Notes under the pieces: model-generated
Seen by the model: only the letters and a program-made list of their open reading frames with translations
Databases searched by the model: none
What the model was told of the DNA's origin: nothing
Assembly (NCBI RefSeq): GCF_048773025.1
Contig: NC_133558.1
Location: 20,938,501-21,002,500, forward strand
DNA length: 64,000 bases
Direction of reading: 5' to 3'
DNA from: Camelus bactrianus
Taxonomy: Eukaryota; Chordata; Mammalia; Artiodactyla; Camelidae
Shown here: one piece after another, positions 35,701-48,139 of the stretch
Layout: each line of letters opens with the position of its first letter
How positions within the stretch are numbered: position 1 is the first letter of the stretch
Translations under genes and position numbers: made by a program

Positions 35701-38700
35701 CGTTTTTCGAGTCATTAACTTCAAGGAAGACTGTGCCCTGGGGCTGGGGAGTCAGCTGAACATAAAGTCTAAGAATGCAAGAGCCTGAAGGGACGCTGGG
35801 AGGACTTGAGAACCAGACGTGTTCGTTCATCAGCAAGGAAGCACTAGAGTGCCCTTGAATGCAGTGGTGCCTGGCTATGCAAAAAGCCACTGATTCATAC
35901 AGCCAATATCTACCAGTGACCTGGATACACCAGTTATTACCCAGGTGACGAGGATGGAGTGATGAACAGAACAATCTGATATCTATCGGCATGGAGCATC
36001 AAAATATGTCGCAGTTACTAAGTAGCAAGCCTATAAAGTTCCATATATAATTCTCATATCTATCCTAATACATCTGTAGCAATTAAAACATGTATATCTA
36101 TGGATTCTAAAATTCAAAAAGTTTAAGTAATTTACCCAGTGTCACATAGTGCTAGAACCCAGATCATATAGTCTAAATCTGAGTACTAGGGAGAAAGTAC
36201 CTCTCTTCTACGTACTCGTTTTGAATTAGTTGATGTATACGCCATTATTACACCTAAACCAATGAGTCTTATGTGTTCAAAATGGTAATAAAGTGATAAA
36301 GTGAATAGAAGACAACTGCCAAATCATGATGAAGGTATTACTTGCTATAGGAAGTTAAGGAATAAAAGGTCTTGTGAGCTTGCATTCAAAATGGTACTGT
36401 ATTTATTGAGGACTTATTATGTGATCAGCACTAGGAAGAGTCATTATTTAAGTTTACATTTAATCCTGTGAGGAATAGGCTATTATTATAACTGTTTTAG
36501 AGATGAAGAAAAAGGCTCATGTATTTAAAAATGGCCCAAATAAAAGAGTTCATGTTCAATTCAGTTCTTCTGATTCTAGAGTGAATATTAGTGAATAGTG
36601 GTCAGACTGGGTAAAACTGGTAAAATTTCAGATGTTCATACATACCAGTGCTCCTTAGGATGGGATGAGGAGAGATGCAAGGGCTGCTAAATCCAAGATA
36701 CAGGAGAAATTTACATTTGTTTTGCATCTATTACTTGAAAAACTGCATATGGATCCACATGGAGTGTTTCCATGCTCCCTAAGTGCACTATTCTCTTCCA
36801 TCTCCATGTATTCACCAACCGAGAAGCTCTCTGGACCCTATCAGTTTTTTAGGATGCTTTATTACATAGGCATAACTGATTAAATCATCGGCCACTGGTG
36901 ACTGACCTCAATCTCCAGCCCCTCTCCCCTCCCTGGAGGTGAGGGGACTGGGACTGAAAGTTCCAACCCTCTACTCATATGGTTGATTCTCCTGGAAGCC
37001 AGTACACCTCCTTAAGTAGGATCCAAAAGACACGTAATCAACATAAAAGACTCCTTTATTGACTTCATCATTTAGGAAATTTCTAGGGTTTTAGATCTGT
37101 GGCAGAAATGGGGACAAAGAACAGACATATGTTTCTTATGATAAATCGCAGTATCACAGTGACTGATTGCCAGGGCAAAGGAATCAGTAAACTCTGGTCC
37201 TGAGCGAATTTATTTTGTTGGAAAAATAACTCTTCACTGGGACTGGATTCCTTAAAAATGTAAGTTCCACAGAGGATGAAGATTTTCAACAGATATTATA
37301 TTAGTAAAGTTTTCTATGTAATTCTCAGCTGCTCCATAATTGACAGTATTACCTTTACCTAAAATGTCTCCCTTTTCCCCCAAACATACACACACACACA
37401 CTCTTCCTCTACCTTAACCTTTTTTATGTTACACGTTTAATGTCTTCACAGACCACTTCTCTAGCTCCCGAACATACCTGAGGTCATCCTATCATTCTCT
37501 GTTAGAGAACTCTATACTTTTATCCTGGCATTTCTCACTCCTGTATAAATTCTTGTGTGTTTGGCTTTTGTCCACCACTTTCACTAAATTTTAAGCTCCA
37601 CAGGTAAACAGGAGATGTCTGTTTTCCCTTCTCTGGATTCACAGGGGGCAGCATAGGTATGGCACAAGGACAGCATTAACCAAATGTTTACAGAATGAAG
37701 GAGGTGGGATATGTTCGAGGAAGATCTGTGGGAAGAGAAGACAGAGGGGTTGGTATCTTCCTGGGGGAGGCTCCTAGGAGGAGGTGGTGATGGGGCAAAT
37801 CCTGGTCCAGTTCACACTTGGAGGTCTCCAGCCAACCATGGAAGCCAAGTGGATCCCAAATGGCTCAGGAGCACAGGGTTCTCCTCCGCCCAGCATGTCC
37901 TCCCTCCGCAGCTGGCAGATGAAAGGCAAACCCATGGGGTGCTGGAAGCTGGGGTGCTAGAAGCTGGGGTGCTAGTGGAGCCAGTGACGGCTGGTGCGGG
38001 GTGGGGGCTGCGGGCCTGGTGCTCGCACCTGCGCCTGTGCGCCCCGCATTGGTGGGCGTCGCCTTCATTCTTTTTCCAGGAACCCGAGTGACAAGACCAT
38101 TCCTGTCCCCACAGCACTTTTCATGGTGCAGAGTAAGTCCGAGTGTCATTTCTCCAACGGGACGGAGCAGGTGCGGTTCCTGGACAGATACATCTACAAC
38201 CGGGAGGAGCTGGTGCGCTTCGACAGCGACGTGGGGGAGTACCGGGCGGTGGCCGCGCTGGGGCGGCGGGCCGCGGAGCGCTGGAACCGCCGGAAGGACG
38301 CGCTGGGGCGGGCGCGGGCCGCGGTGGACACGTTCTGCAGGCAGAACTACGAGTTTTTTGAGAGCGGCACGGTGCGGCGGCGCGGTGAGCGCGGGGCGGG
38401 CGGCGCGGGGCGGGCTGCGCGCGCCTGTGCGTGTGTGTGCCTGTGTGCGCGCGTGTGCGTGTGTGTGACGAAGAAACAGAGACAAAGACAGAGGCTGAGT
38501 CCGGGCCGTGTATGTAGGACTGTGGACAAGTACAAGTTACAGGAGTCACAAGGGTACATGTGAGAGGGTGTTGTCAGAGAGCAGGTGTGTGATTTTGTCT
38601 TGTGTGATTGTGAGAAGGGAGACGGGGAAGGAGAGTTGGGGGCGGGAGGCAGTGAGCAGAGGGTCTGAGAGGACCGGGAGGGAGGGGGAACCGGGGGGAA

Positions 38701-41700
38701 GGATGCAGGAGGGAGGCTCCCGGCATCCTCCCGCGGCGTGGGAGAAGTAGGTGGGAGGAGGAAACCCTGACGGGGAAGAGGGGAAGGAAGGTGGTTAGAG
38801 ATGCAGGAAGGGGCTTCAAGGTGTCAGTGACTCAGGGGAAGGTTTAGGACAGGGGAGGGAGTAGTGTAAAAGGATTGGGAGAATGTGAGAAGAGTCGCAA
38901 ACTGCTCTTGGCACACACACCCTTTCTCTTGAAATCCGTTAAAATAAACATACCTGTGTTTGTGTGTACCAACATTTCACTAAGAATGAAATTTGTTGGG
39001 GAGACTAATTTCTAGGGGGATAGTGGAGAGGAACAGCCCAGGCCCCTCTGATCTTTCTGAGACTACTTTTAAGTCTAAATTTCCGGCTACTTTTTTGCTT
39101 TCTTTGTGTATATTTTTACATATTTGAAATGATAGTGAAGGTAGATTTTTGTTACTTAGCATTAACAAACTGATGTTACTATTTTTATGATGCTAATAGT
39201 ACTTAAGTAATTACATGCTAACCCTTTGTATAGTTGTAAATAATTTATCTCGAATTCCCCTTTGTTAGATTTTGTTTTCAATATTGCCACTTAGTTGGAA
39301 ATTTATATCTTATTATTTTTAACTTATATTTCTTTTATTTCTACAGTTCTTTTTTTACACATTTCTGTGCCAATTGTAACTGCTGCTCTAAGCACTGCCT
39401 ATTAATCCATTATGACTGGGGTTCAAAGTGTTTTTCTCAGTAGCTTCATGGTCCTGTATGCAGTAAGATTATTAACACTTTGCTGATATTTGATTCAACA
39501 TTTTTTCCAGTTTGAGATTTCTATTAGATTCTGTTTAATGTTTCCTGTGTTAAGAATTTAAAATTTTTTGCTTAATGAAATATAAACTGCAAAATTACTA
39601 ATGATTTACCCTCGATCTTAAATCTACTATTTTGTAGTCCTGTACAAATGTGTCCCCCATTTCTCCTTTTAAAATAATTATATTTACTGAGGTCCTGACA
39701 GTGTCAGAGTCTGTCCCAGATGTTACGAGTCCCAGACCCTGCCTTGATCTCAAATGTCAGTTTAGAAGGAGAGATAAGTATAAAATGATAACAATTCCAA
39801 AAATAGATGTGACTTTTTTTGAAAAGGAAAGAGATTGATCAGTTGAATATAAAGCCATAAAAACTTTTTAAAAGATTGAATTCCCTTCTTCCTTTTCCTC
39901 TGCAAGACTCATTTTTTTCTTGAGACGCAACTCACAGGGTTAGAGAATGACCTCCGTGTATTTCTGCTTCTCAGGGGAAGAACCAGTTTTGTGCTGTTCT
40001 AAGGTGTGAGTGCCTCAAGGCAGCATAACCAGCATTTCACACTCAGTATCTCCGTCTATCTCACTTCTGTTCTCTAATTTATCTTTATACTTTGAATCAT
40101 ATCTTCTCTCATAGTTAATAAATTCAGTAAGTCACTAACATATATCAAAGGCTAAGTTCCAGCCATTTCTTTATATATGTTAGGTCCATTGACCCTTATT
40201 TGACTCTGAGAGGTAAATTAGGCTCACTATCCTCCTTTATAGGTGAGAAGGCAGAGGAACAGAGGAATTTTAAAACTTCCCCAGGATTGATCAGTTAGAA
40301 GTAGGTCCAGGTAGCCTAGCTCCAGAAATTGTGCTTTTAATTAATACACCACATGTCTTGCAAAATTTGTAAGTACTTTAATTCAACAATAAATAACTAT
40401 TTCAAGTTATGGAGGAAAAATTCAGTTTTCCCAACATCTCTAAAATCTAACAGGCCCCTGCTTTATGGATTAAATTCAAGACTCATGACCCTGGCTCCTC
40501 TTCAGCCGCATGGCCAGCTTGGCCTGCCCAAGGCTGCAGTCTGGTCGGGACACTCATTCTATCTTCCTCACTATTCCGTCTACCACTTCTCTCCTAGTGG
40601 AGCCCACAGTGACCGTGTATCCTGCGAAGCCCCAGCCCCTGCAGCACCACAGCCTCCTGGTCTGCTCTGTGACGGGCTTCTATCCAGGCCACATTGAAGT
40701 CAGGTGGTTCCGGAACGGCCAGGAAGAGGAGGCTGGGGTGGTCTCCACAGGCCTGATCCCTAATGGAGACTGGACCTTCCAGACCATGGTGATGCTTGAA
40801 GTGGTTCCTCAGAGTGGGGAGGTCTACACCTGCCGAGTGGAGCACCCCAGCCGGACGGGCCCTGTCACAGTGGAATGGAGTGAGAAGCTTTGTGACCTCA
40901 TGTGTTCCTCTCCCCCCGCAAGGAGGGACTTGCCTCCTCCTGAGTGTCAGGTTCCTCTTCTCCCCGCACCATGTACTCATTTGCTCCACGTTCTCCTCTC
41001 CTTCAGCACAAGTTCCTGGGGGAGCCCCGTGGTAGCCTGTGATAGAAATCCTCTGATAGTTTACAGATACCCTGGGGTAGTTTCTACAAATACCTATGCC
41101 CCCCTGGGGAGGCAATTCTGCCTGACACGCAGGGAAGAGGTGTCTCTGTTTTGAGCCTCCTGTTATGTCACAGGTCATGGTCACCCCTTGGCCATGGGTA
41201 CCTGCCTCAGGCTGGACTTGTGCTTCTGCCACTGCTGCTCTGAGTTCACTGTGATCTGGGAAGGTACATCCTCTCCAGTGTAGGGGCCTTCTAGGCATGA
41301 GGGGAGTCCTGTCTCGGCTCTGCCTTTTATTAGCTCTGTCGCCCTAGACAAGCTTCTTAGCATCATTCAGTTCCAGGCTCCTCATTCATCAGATGTTGCA
41401 GTCATGTGGCCTCATGTCAGGGCTGTGGTATTTAAATTAGTTCAGTGCCTTAACCTTGTAGCTATTCAGTGTGGATTTTAATTTCTAGCTCTTCCAGGGC
41501 AGCCCTCTTCCCCCATTCTCAAAGCTCTCAATCTCAGAGTCTCAATTAGAGAGAGTCTGGATTTGAGGTAAAAATCACTAAATCTAGCTTCTTTTCTCAG
41601 GGGCACAGAATGAGTCTTCACAAGGCAAGATGCTGTGTGGAATCGGGGGCTTCGTTCTGGGTCTGCTCTTCCTTGGGGTGGGGCTGTTCGTCTACTTCAG

Positions 41701-42536
41701 GAACCAGGAAGGTAAGGAACCTGTTGGCAGCTAAGACTCCCTGTAGACTATTTAGAGGGAAAAAAATTTATATGGCTTTGCTCAGTTAGTTGTCTGTATA
41801 TCAATGACCCTGCATAAAGCCTCCCTTTACCTAGTCAACCTCACGTTTCTTAGAAATCCAGAAATCCACAGTCCATGGTTACTCATGGGTGAAGCATAAG
41901 AGGTAATGGTCTGTAGAGATAAATGAAGCATTAACACGCACGGAGATCTCAAGCAGAGATCCTGGAACAAATGAAGGGAAGGACAGGAGGGCTGATCACG
42001 TTACACTGGATTTGTGTCACAGGAACTTCATGGCTCACATGCTCTCAGTGTCTGCTCTCCTCTCTGCCCTGGCATCCTGTGATGTGGGCTGTGGTGTTTC
42101 AGAAGTCTTGGGTAGGGGTCAGGTGCTGGGAACATTGTATCTGAGGACAGACTTGCCTCCATATCTTCTAAGTATATATCCTCCCTTCTCTTTCCCAGGA
42201 CACCTTGGACTTCAGCCAACAGGTAACGCCCTCTAATCTTCTTTTGGAGATAGATTTGATCTCTGAGAACTGATGGTAGAGATGACAAGATAGGAGACAG
42301 AGAAAATGAGAAAGACTTTGAATTCTACTCAGGCAGTTTGCAGTAAAGCTTTTCACCAGTTGGTAAGAGGCTTGCGCTCTAAAGTCACTTTAGTTCAGGG
42401 AGATGTAAGAATTATTTCCCCTCCTTACTGCAGTGCTTTAACATGAGGCCCTGAGAGATGGGGGTGAAAAGGCTGCTTGTAGAGTTGGGTATGGAAACAA
42501 CACTGTCTTTTGTCTCCTGCAGGACTCCTGAGCTGA
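32753..42536 (+). CDS. DRB-like: DRB-like MHC class II beta chain (six exons, non-classical groove)
   Basis: Class II beta chain, expected at the cell surface or in endosomes with an alpha partner. Exons: 1, 32,753-32,852 (leader [10 protein letters not shown]...LAWA); 2, 38,115-38,384 (beta-1, 270 bases); 3, 40,598-40,879 (beta-2, 282); 4, 41,601-41,711 (membrane, [18 protein letters not shown]); 5, 42,199-42,222; 6, 42,523-42,536 (G-L-L-S-stop). All splice sites are canonical and in phase, giving 266 residues, the usual DRB length. The MVCL leader, YFRNQ and LQPTGLLS tail are DRB traits, as is the GT-rich repeat at the start of intron 2. C15/C79 and the NGT site are kept. The beta-1 helix is odd: P56R, Y60R, S63R, Q64R and H81Q (mature numbering). 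It may be the DYB-type gene known in artiodactyls or a divergent DRB. Start fixed by the leader. Confidence 0.9.
34440..35830. repeat. Old interspersed repeat in DRB-like intron 1
   Basis: The purine-rich text ('gaggctagagtgactggag', 'ggagccagtcatgttaggcc', 'gagaggccagttgacta', 'ccctgagggccaaaagtcag') follows the order of a widespread ancient mammalian repeat. The long minus-strand frame across 35,246-35,992 is part of this and is not a gene. I do not assign the family. Confidence 0.45.
36040..36195 (-). repeat. MIR-type SINE fragment
   Basis: 'aagtaatttacccagtgtcacatagt' (in pieces) and 'gctagaacccagat' are MIR core phrases read in the antisense direction, inside DRB-like intron 1. Confidence 0.6.
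36390..36530 (-). repeat. MIR SINE fragment
   Basis: 'tattgaggacttattatgtg', 'aatcctgtgaggaataggc' and 'gagatgaagaaaaaggctc' are antisense MIR phrases. Confidence 0.65.
38397..38475 (+). repeat. DRB-type intron 2 GT/GC microsatellite
   Basis: Starting about 13 bases after exon 2, a run of alternating purine-pyrimidine (GC, then GT/GC mix) leads into a GA-rich tail near 38,475-38,500. A (GT)n(GA)n repeat at this exact spot is a hallmark of mammalian DRB genes. It supports DRB descent for this gene. Confidence 0.8.
40170..40340 (-). repeat. MIR SINE in DRB-like intron 2
   Basis: Antisense MIR order: 'ctgagaggtaaattaggctc', 'gtgagaaggcagaggaacag', 'gaagtaggtccaggtagcc'. Confidence 0.6.
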
Positions 42537-43580
42537 AGGGAAGATGATGACCCTCAGGCAAGAACTTTCTGTCCCAGCTTCTTCAAAGCATCAAAAAGTT
42601 TCCGGCTTAGTTCTTATTCTTCCACAAAGATAAGACTTTCTCGGGATCTAGTTTGCTCCTGGTTCAGTGACCCTGCAGCAAGTGTCCTTCTTGATGGCTT
42701 CCTCAGCCTGCCCTTGACCTGGAAGCGCCAGCACTGATTGCAGCGCCTTATCTCCATTCTCTCCCCAGCCTCTCTGTTTACCCTGGCTGCTTTCTGTGCA
42801 TCTGAGCTCACCTGCTGCCCACATTGCTTTGTATGTATTTTCTCAAATACACAGAGAGTGAAATCATCTACTTCATACAGCTTCAATGACAAGAAGGAGA
42901 AGGGAAAGGGGAAGGGAGAATTGCATCACAAAACAAAAATCATTTTCACTTATGTTCCTGAATTTTGGTCACATGTGATCTGGAAGGTTTCTTTGCTTCA
43001 TTCCCTATTTTTGCTTAGGTTTTCTGCATTCTGTATTTAGGCATGTTTCCCTGGGCTAGCAGAAAGCTCTGACTGAAAGGCAGGCTTTGCATCGTCAAAG
43101 ACAAACACACAGGCCCCTTCACACCATGGAATACAGGAAAGAACAACCGCTATAAGAAATACAGGTAACTTGTCAGGATGTGATGCCTTCAATCACATTT
43201 TGGGGTCTCTTTTTCCCTGATTTTTTTTTTAAAGAAAATATCTAAACCTGAGTCCTTCAAGAACTTCCCTTTTGTTAATTAAGGGTAGCCTTCAACACCT
43301 CAGTCTTTTTTCCCATCTCTTGAATCAGCAGCATGCTGACTCTTTGTCTTGGGATGTCGTCAGTGCTCTCAGAAGCTGTCAGCACAAAGCCACTGTAGTG
43401 GAAAAGATGCATTTCTGAGCCCCACCCCCAGGTGGTGTCACAAACTCCATTACAGGAGAATCCGGTGTGGATCTTACTTTAGCAGAAATCAGAGAAAAGG
43501 CTGGGAAACAAAAAGGGAATGTGTGACTACACTGATCTAAATAATGAAGGACCCTGCTGCTGAGGGGTGGGAGAGATGAG
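42537..43580 (+). other. DRB-like 3' UTR and downstream flank
   Basis: The 3' UTR begins directly after the stop. Text near 42,540-42,800 fits a class II beta 3' UTR, but no poly(A) signal could be fixed with confidence; AATAAA occurs near 43,669, rather far. No further gene is seen. Confidence 0.4.
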
Positions 43581-43800
43581 AAGCTGTCTATACCCTGCTG
43601 TGGAATAATCTCCAAAATATATTTGGAGCAAGGTACAGGAGAGTGTGTATAGTATACAACATCTTGTTTAATAAAATAGAGGAGGAGAATAGGAATGTAT
43701 AGCTATACCCACTCTATTCTGTCCTCTTCTATTCTACTGACCTGTATATGTGGAAAGGATGGAAGGTTTGTAAAAATGGTTGCTTATAGGACAGTGAGAA
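43580..43800 (+). repeat. LINE-1 3' UTR-like fragment
   Basis: 'ggaataatctccaaaatata', 'agcaaggtacaggagagtgt' and 'gtatagtatacaacatcttg' match the tail of an old L1M-type element on the plus strand. Confidence 0.6.
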
Positions 43801-44880
43801 AAGAGGTTGTAAGGAACAGAGTGAAAGCTTGACTTCTCTGAATATATCTTATTTAATCATCTTAAATTGAGGAACATTCAGATAGTTTATGTAATAAAAA
43901 TTTAATCCAAAAGATTAAGAAGGCAATACATGAAAACTGAGAACGGGCAATCAGAATTGAAACAAACTTGACAAAACGTATGTGATGGAAAGCAAACTAG
44001 AGAAGCAAATCAAAGAAATCTTTGACCCTCATATGAAACATTTGGCAACTAGTAAATCAGTATATAATTCTAAATTCCAAAGGCTTCAGTAATATAAGTA
44101 AATTATTATATTAGAAGTAATTTATGCAATATAAATTATAAAGTAGTTGGATGGGTTTCACAGAAAGGTGACTAAATTGGCTAAGCAAATGGAGGATTCT
44201 GCTCTTTTGTTCCATTTGAAGAGTCAGTTTCAAATAGAAGGCAGTCCTGAGAGGTGATTAAAAGTTTATTCTGAAGTGTTTGTCATTTGAACACAATTCG
44301 TTCACTGTCAGAGACTATTATTCTACCTTTAAGCATATTCAGTTTATTTTTTGAATATCTTAATTGCATCATATATTATTTGTGCTAAACAAGTCATCGT
44401 GCTATCGGAATTGAATAAGGTGATAGTCATGTCTGCAATATGCATACAGTGGAGATAAGTTTTGTTTGATCCCAGAGTTACAACTTTACTCTTGCTTTAT
44501 CTTCTGAGATGAAATGATTTCTCTCCTTTTATTTGAAGCCTGGTGTGATATTATAAGGGAGAATTAAAATGTATGGTAGGAATAGTTCAATGAAGATGTT
44601 TTCTCTCACTAGTAGCAGAAAAAATCCAGTCAATCTGACTTTAATTTTTTACGTATTATTTTGCATAGCAGATGGACCCCAGGTAGGGCATCTCCAGAGT
44701 TTGTCAGTTTAGCTGTCCAGTGGCGTCACCCGTGGCCCCAGGACCTTGTCTCATCCCCTCCTCTTCTTAGCATGTCAGCTTTCCTGAGGTGGGGGTAGGG
44801 CACCTGCAGCCGTTGGGACGTCGTATTCTCACAACAACTTCCGAAGGCAGCAAAAGGGACCTATTTCTTCTCATGTGCTC
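43801..44880. other. Gene-free stretch
   Basis: No exon or recognisable element is seen. AT-rich. Confidence 0.45.
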
Positions 44881-46250
44881 TTTTCTCCCAGGCCCTATTG
44901 AGATATAATTCATATACAAAAACTACACTTAATTAATGTATAAAATTTGAAGAGTTTGAACATATGCATATGACTCAACCACAATCAAGGAAATAAACAT
45001 ATCCATCACCTCCAAATGTTTCCCTGTGTTCCCCTGCCTTTATTGTGGTAAGAATATTTTACATAAGATTCTACCATCTTAAGAAATTTTTAACTATACA
45101 AAATGCAACTTAATTTTTTCCAGCGTGTGATATTGTGGTTTATAAAATGAAATATATATTTGGTCTTTGTCCCCATTCCTGGCACAGAGCTCCTAAAACC
45201 CTTGGAATTTCATAACTAAGGAGAAAACAAAAATGTCTCATTATATTAATGAGGTGACACTTGGACCCCACTTAAGGGTGGGGGCTGGTTTTCAGGAGAC
45301 CGAAACATGTGATCAGAGGGTTGGAACTTTCAGACCCACCCCCTTGACTTCTGGGAGAGAGTGCTTGGAGGTTGAAAGGCCAATGAGTTAATCAGTCATA
45401 ACTATAGCTACTTCAGTTTGGAAACAAATATAACATAAAATGGGATAATTTCGAACAACAGAAGCACAAAAAAGGAAGAGAAAAAGTACAGAAGCCATAT
45501 AGGAAAATGAAGATAAGATGCTATCAGCAGGAGAAAAAGACTATTTTACCTATGAGACATTTTATACCCACCTCCTGGTAACTACAAAACAAACCTAGAG
45601 CAGAGACATGAAGAATTAAAAAAGGGGAAACTGAGGAAAACATCCTATAAAACCACCAAACTAAAATGGCAGACAGAAACACAAGGAAAACAAAAACATG
45701 GGAGATACAAAAAAAAAAAAAAAAGAAAGAAAACAAAAGACAGAACGGCAGGACTATGTCTTGTCTATCAATAATCACCCTAAATGAAAACAGATTGAAT
45801 TAACCAATCAAAAGAACCACTACTCTGTTCTCTGTATCTGAGCATTATTTTGTTCATTTGTTTTATTTATTTTTTGCATTCCACGTGAGTAAAATCGTAC
45901 AGTATTCATCTTCCTCCATCAGACTTATTTCACTTAGCATCATACCCTCAAGGTCCATCCATGTAGTTGCAAATGTCAGGACTTCATCTTCTTTATGTCC
46001 AACTGTATTCCATTGTATGTATGTGTTTATCTCTACCACATACCACATCTTTTTTTATCTGGTCATCTGTTGATGGGCACTTAGGTTGTTTCCATATCTT
46101 GGCTACTGTAAACAGTGCTGCGCTAAATGCATGGTGAGGCATATATCCTTTCGAGTTAGTCTCTTCGTAGTCTTTGGATAAATACTCAGATGTGGGAGGA
46201 AGATGAAAGGAGTAAAAGGGATCGACTGAAGACGAATGGAAACTAAAATT
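44880..46250. repeat. Cluster of LINE-1 fragments in both orientations
   Basis: About 44,885-45,090 is antisense L1 3' sequence ('gagatataattcatatac'). About 45,470-45,830 is sense L1 with 'aacagattgaattaaccaatcaaaagaa' in pieces. About 45,850-46,200 is antisense L1 ('cattccattgtatgtatg', 'gttgatgggcacttaggttg'). A nested or rearranged set. Confidence 0.65.
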
Positions 46251-46449
46251 TTGGCAGTGAGCATGCTCTAGTGTGTACAAAAGTAGAAATGTAAGGTTTT
46301 AACATAAAACTTATATAGTGTTATAAACTAATGTTACCTCAATAAAAAATGTAAAAAAAAATCTATAAATTTACTAAAAAACATTACATTTTACACGTAC
46401 AAAGAATGAATTTGTGGTAAGTAAATTATACCTCAAGAAACCTGTTAAA

Positions 46450-46990
46450 ATACACTTTTTTAAAAGAAAAAGAGTCTTCCTAAGCAAGACACAAAATCGG
46501 GAAGACATAAAGAAAAATATGTATCAATAAAAATTAAAAATTTATTTGCATGGATAAAATAAATTTTAAAGAAATATGTAAAACTCAGGAAAACTTTGCA
46601 ACATACAAGACACTGGGTTAACTTTCTTATTATGTAAAATTGCCAACAAATCAATAAATACATGAGGAAAAATACACAACAGAAAATTTGGCAAAGATGT
46701 AGACTATTTACAGAAAAGAATATATCAGAGGCCAATAAACATAAAATGTGTACTCAAACACACCAATAATCAGAAGAAAATATAAATTCAAATAATGTAA
46801 TGTAATATTGCTCCCCAAAAGTGTCAAATAAAATAGTCTGGTTTTTAAATCAAGGATTTGGAAGATTCCATGGAAAGGATTTTCTCACGTGTTATTAGTA
46901 GCGTCATGAGTGAGTGGCAGCTTGGAAGTATCTATTAAAATTATAAATGCAAATGTTACATGATTGACAGCAATAAAATCCACATCCATG
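46450..46990 (+). repeat. LINE-1 3' region fragment
   Basis: AT-rich sequence with phrases like 'agaatatatcagaggccaataaac' in pieces and 'aatcagaagaaaatataaatt' fits the end of L1 ORF2 into the 3' UTR. Confidence 0.5.
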
Positions 46991-46994
46991 TATC

Positions 46995-47295
46995 TGCTAT
47001 GTTCTGAATGCTTGCGTCTCTACAAGAGGTGTATATGGAGACTAAGCCCTAGTGTGATGGCATTAGGAGGCGGGGCCTATGGGAGGCGGTGAGGTCCCGA
47101 AGGTGGAGCCCGCATGGCGGGGATTAGTGCACTTACACAGGGCCAAAGAGGTCAGAGTTCGTCCCTTTCCACCACGTGGGGAAACACCGAGTTGCTGGCA
47201 GTCCTCACCAGAGCCCGACCTTGCTGAGGGCTCCCAAGAGATGAAAGGAAAAGCTACGAGGCTTCTTTAAGCCTGGCCTCAGAACTTGCGTGGCA
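46995..47295 (+). mobile_element. MaLR (MST/THE1-like) LTR fragment
   Basis: The order 'gatggcattaggaggcgggg', 'ggtggagcccgcatggcggg', 'cctttccaccacgtgggg' and 'ggcagtcctcaccagagccc' is that of an ERVL-MaLR LTR. It begins TGCTATG near 46,997 and lacks the 3' end. Ancient solo LTR fossil. Confidence 0.7.
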
Positions 47296-47299
47296 TCAT

Positions 47300-48130
47300 T
47301 TTCACCACATTCTAACGGTCTAAGTGAGTATAGGGTCAGCCCAGGTTAAAGGGAATGGGAAACACAATCTATGTATTCATGAGGTGAATGGCAAGTACTT
47401 TGTACCCATTTTAATCTACCCCATACGATTTACCAAAGTGGCCTCAAAAAATTAACAATCTGTATAGTCTCACATCTGATTAAAAAAATTATAATAATTT
47501 CATCCCTCAAAGGAAATTCAAGTCCCAATTTGCTTCAATGTTAAATTCTACCAACTACTTTCAATCTATCTGAAATCGATTTTATTAATGATTAGAGTAA
47601 GTGTCACAGTAAATTTTCCCAAAGGGACCTTCAAACCACCTGGTAACATTTATTGAAAATTCCATCTTTCTCCTATGGCTCTGCGGTGCCACGATAGGCC
47701 AGAGCATTTTATTTGAGAGGGGATCTGATTCTAGAATTTCTATTTTATTCTGTCTTCCTGTCTGTGTTTACTCCAGCTAATATCACACTATGTAGATTAA
47801 TACACCACAACATGTTAACTAATATAGCCAATACCACACAATGCAAATGAATAAGGCTTTTGTTATCTTGTTTTCTTCCAGTTTTGTTCTTATTTTTGAA
47901 AATTTCCTAGGTGATTCTAAGACTATAAATTTGCATATGAATTTTAAATTTACTTTGAAGCCTTCTCACACACATACACACCAAGAAAAAAAAAAGCAGA
48001 AGAAACAAAGCAAAATAAACGATCGAGCAAGTGAACAAAAATCCTTGCCTTGATCTTCAATGAAAATTTAATTGAATGTAGATTAACTTGGAGAAAACTG
48101 ACATTAGAAATATTTACTCTTACTATCTCT
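47300..48130. other. Gene-free stretch
   Basis: AT-rich, no exon or named element recognised. Confidence 0.45.
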
Positions 48131-48139
48131 AATCTGCAC

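Noticed and set aside
35246-35992. 248-codon minus-strand frame
   Set aside because: It sits in an old interspersed repeat within DRB-like intron 1 and shows no recognisable domain.
40594-41298. 234-codon minus-strand frame
   Set aside because: Antisense of DRB-like exon 3 and its intron.
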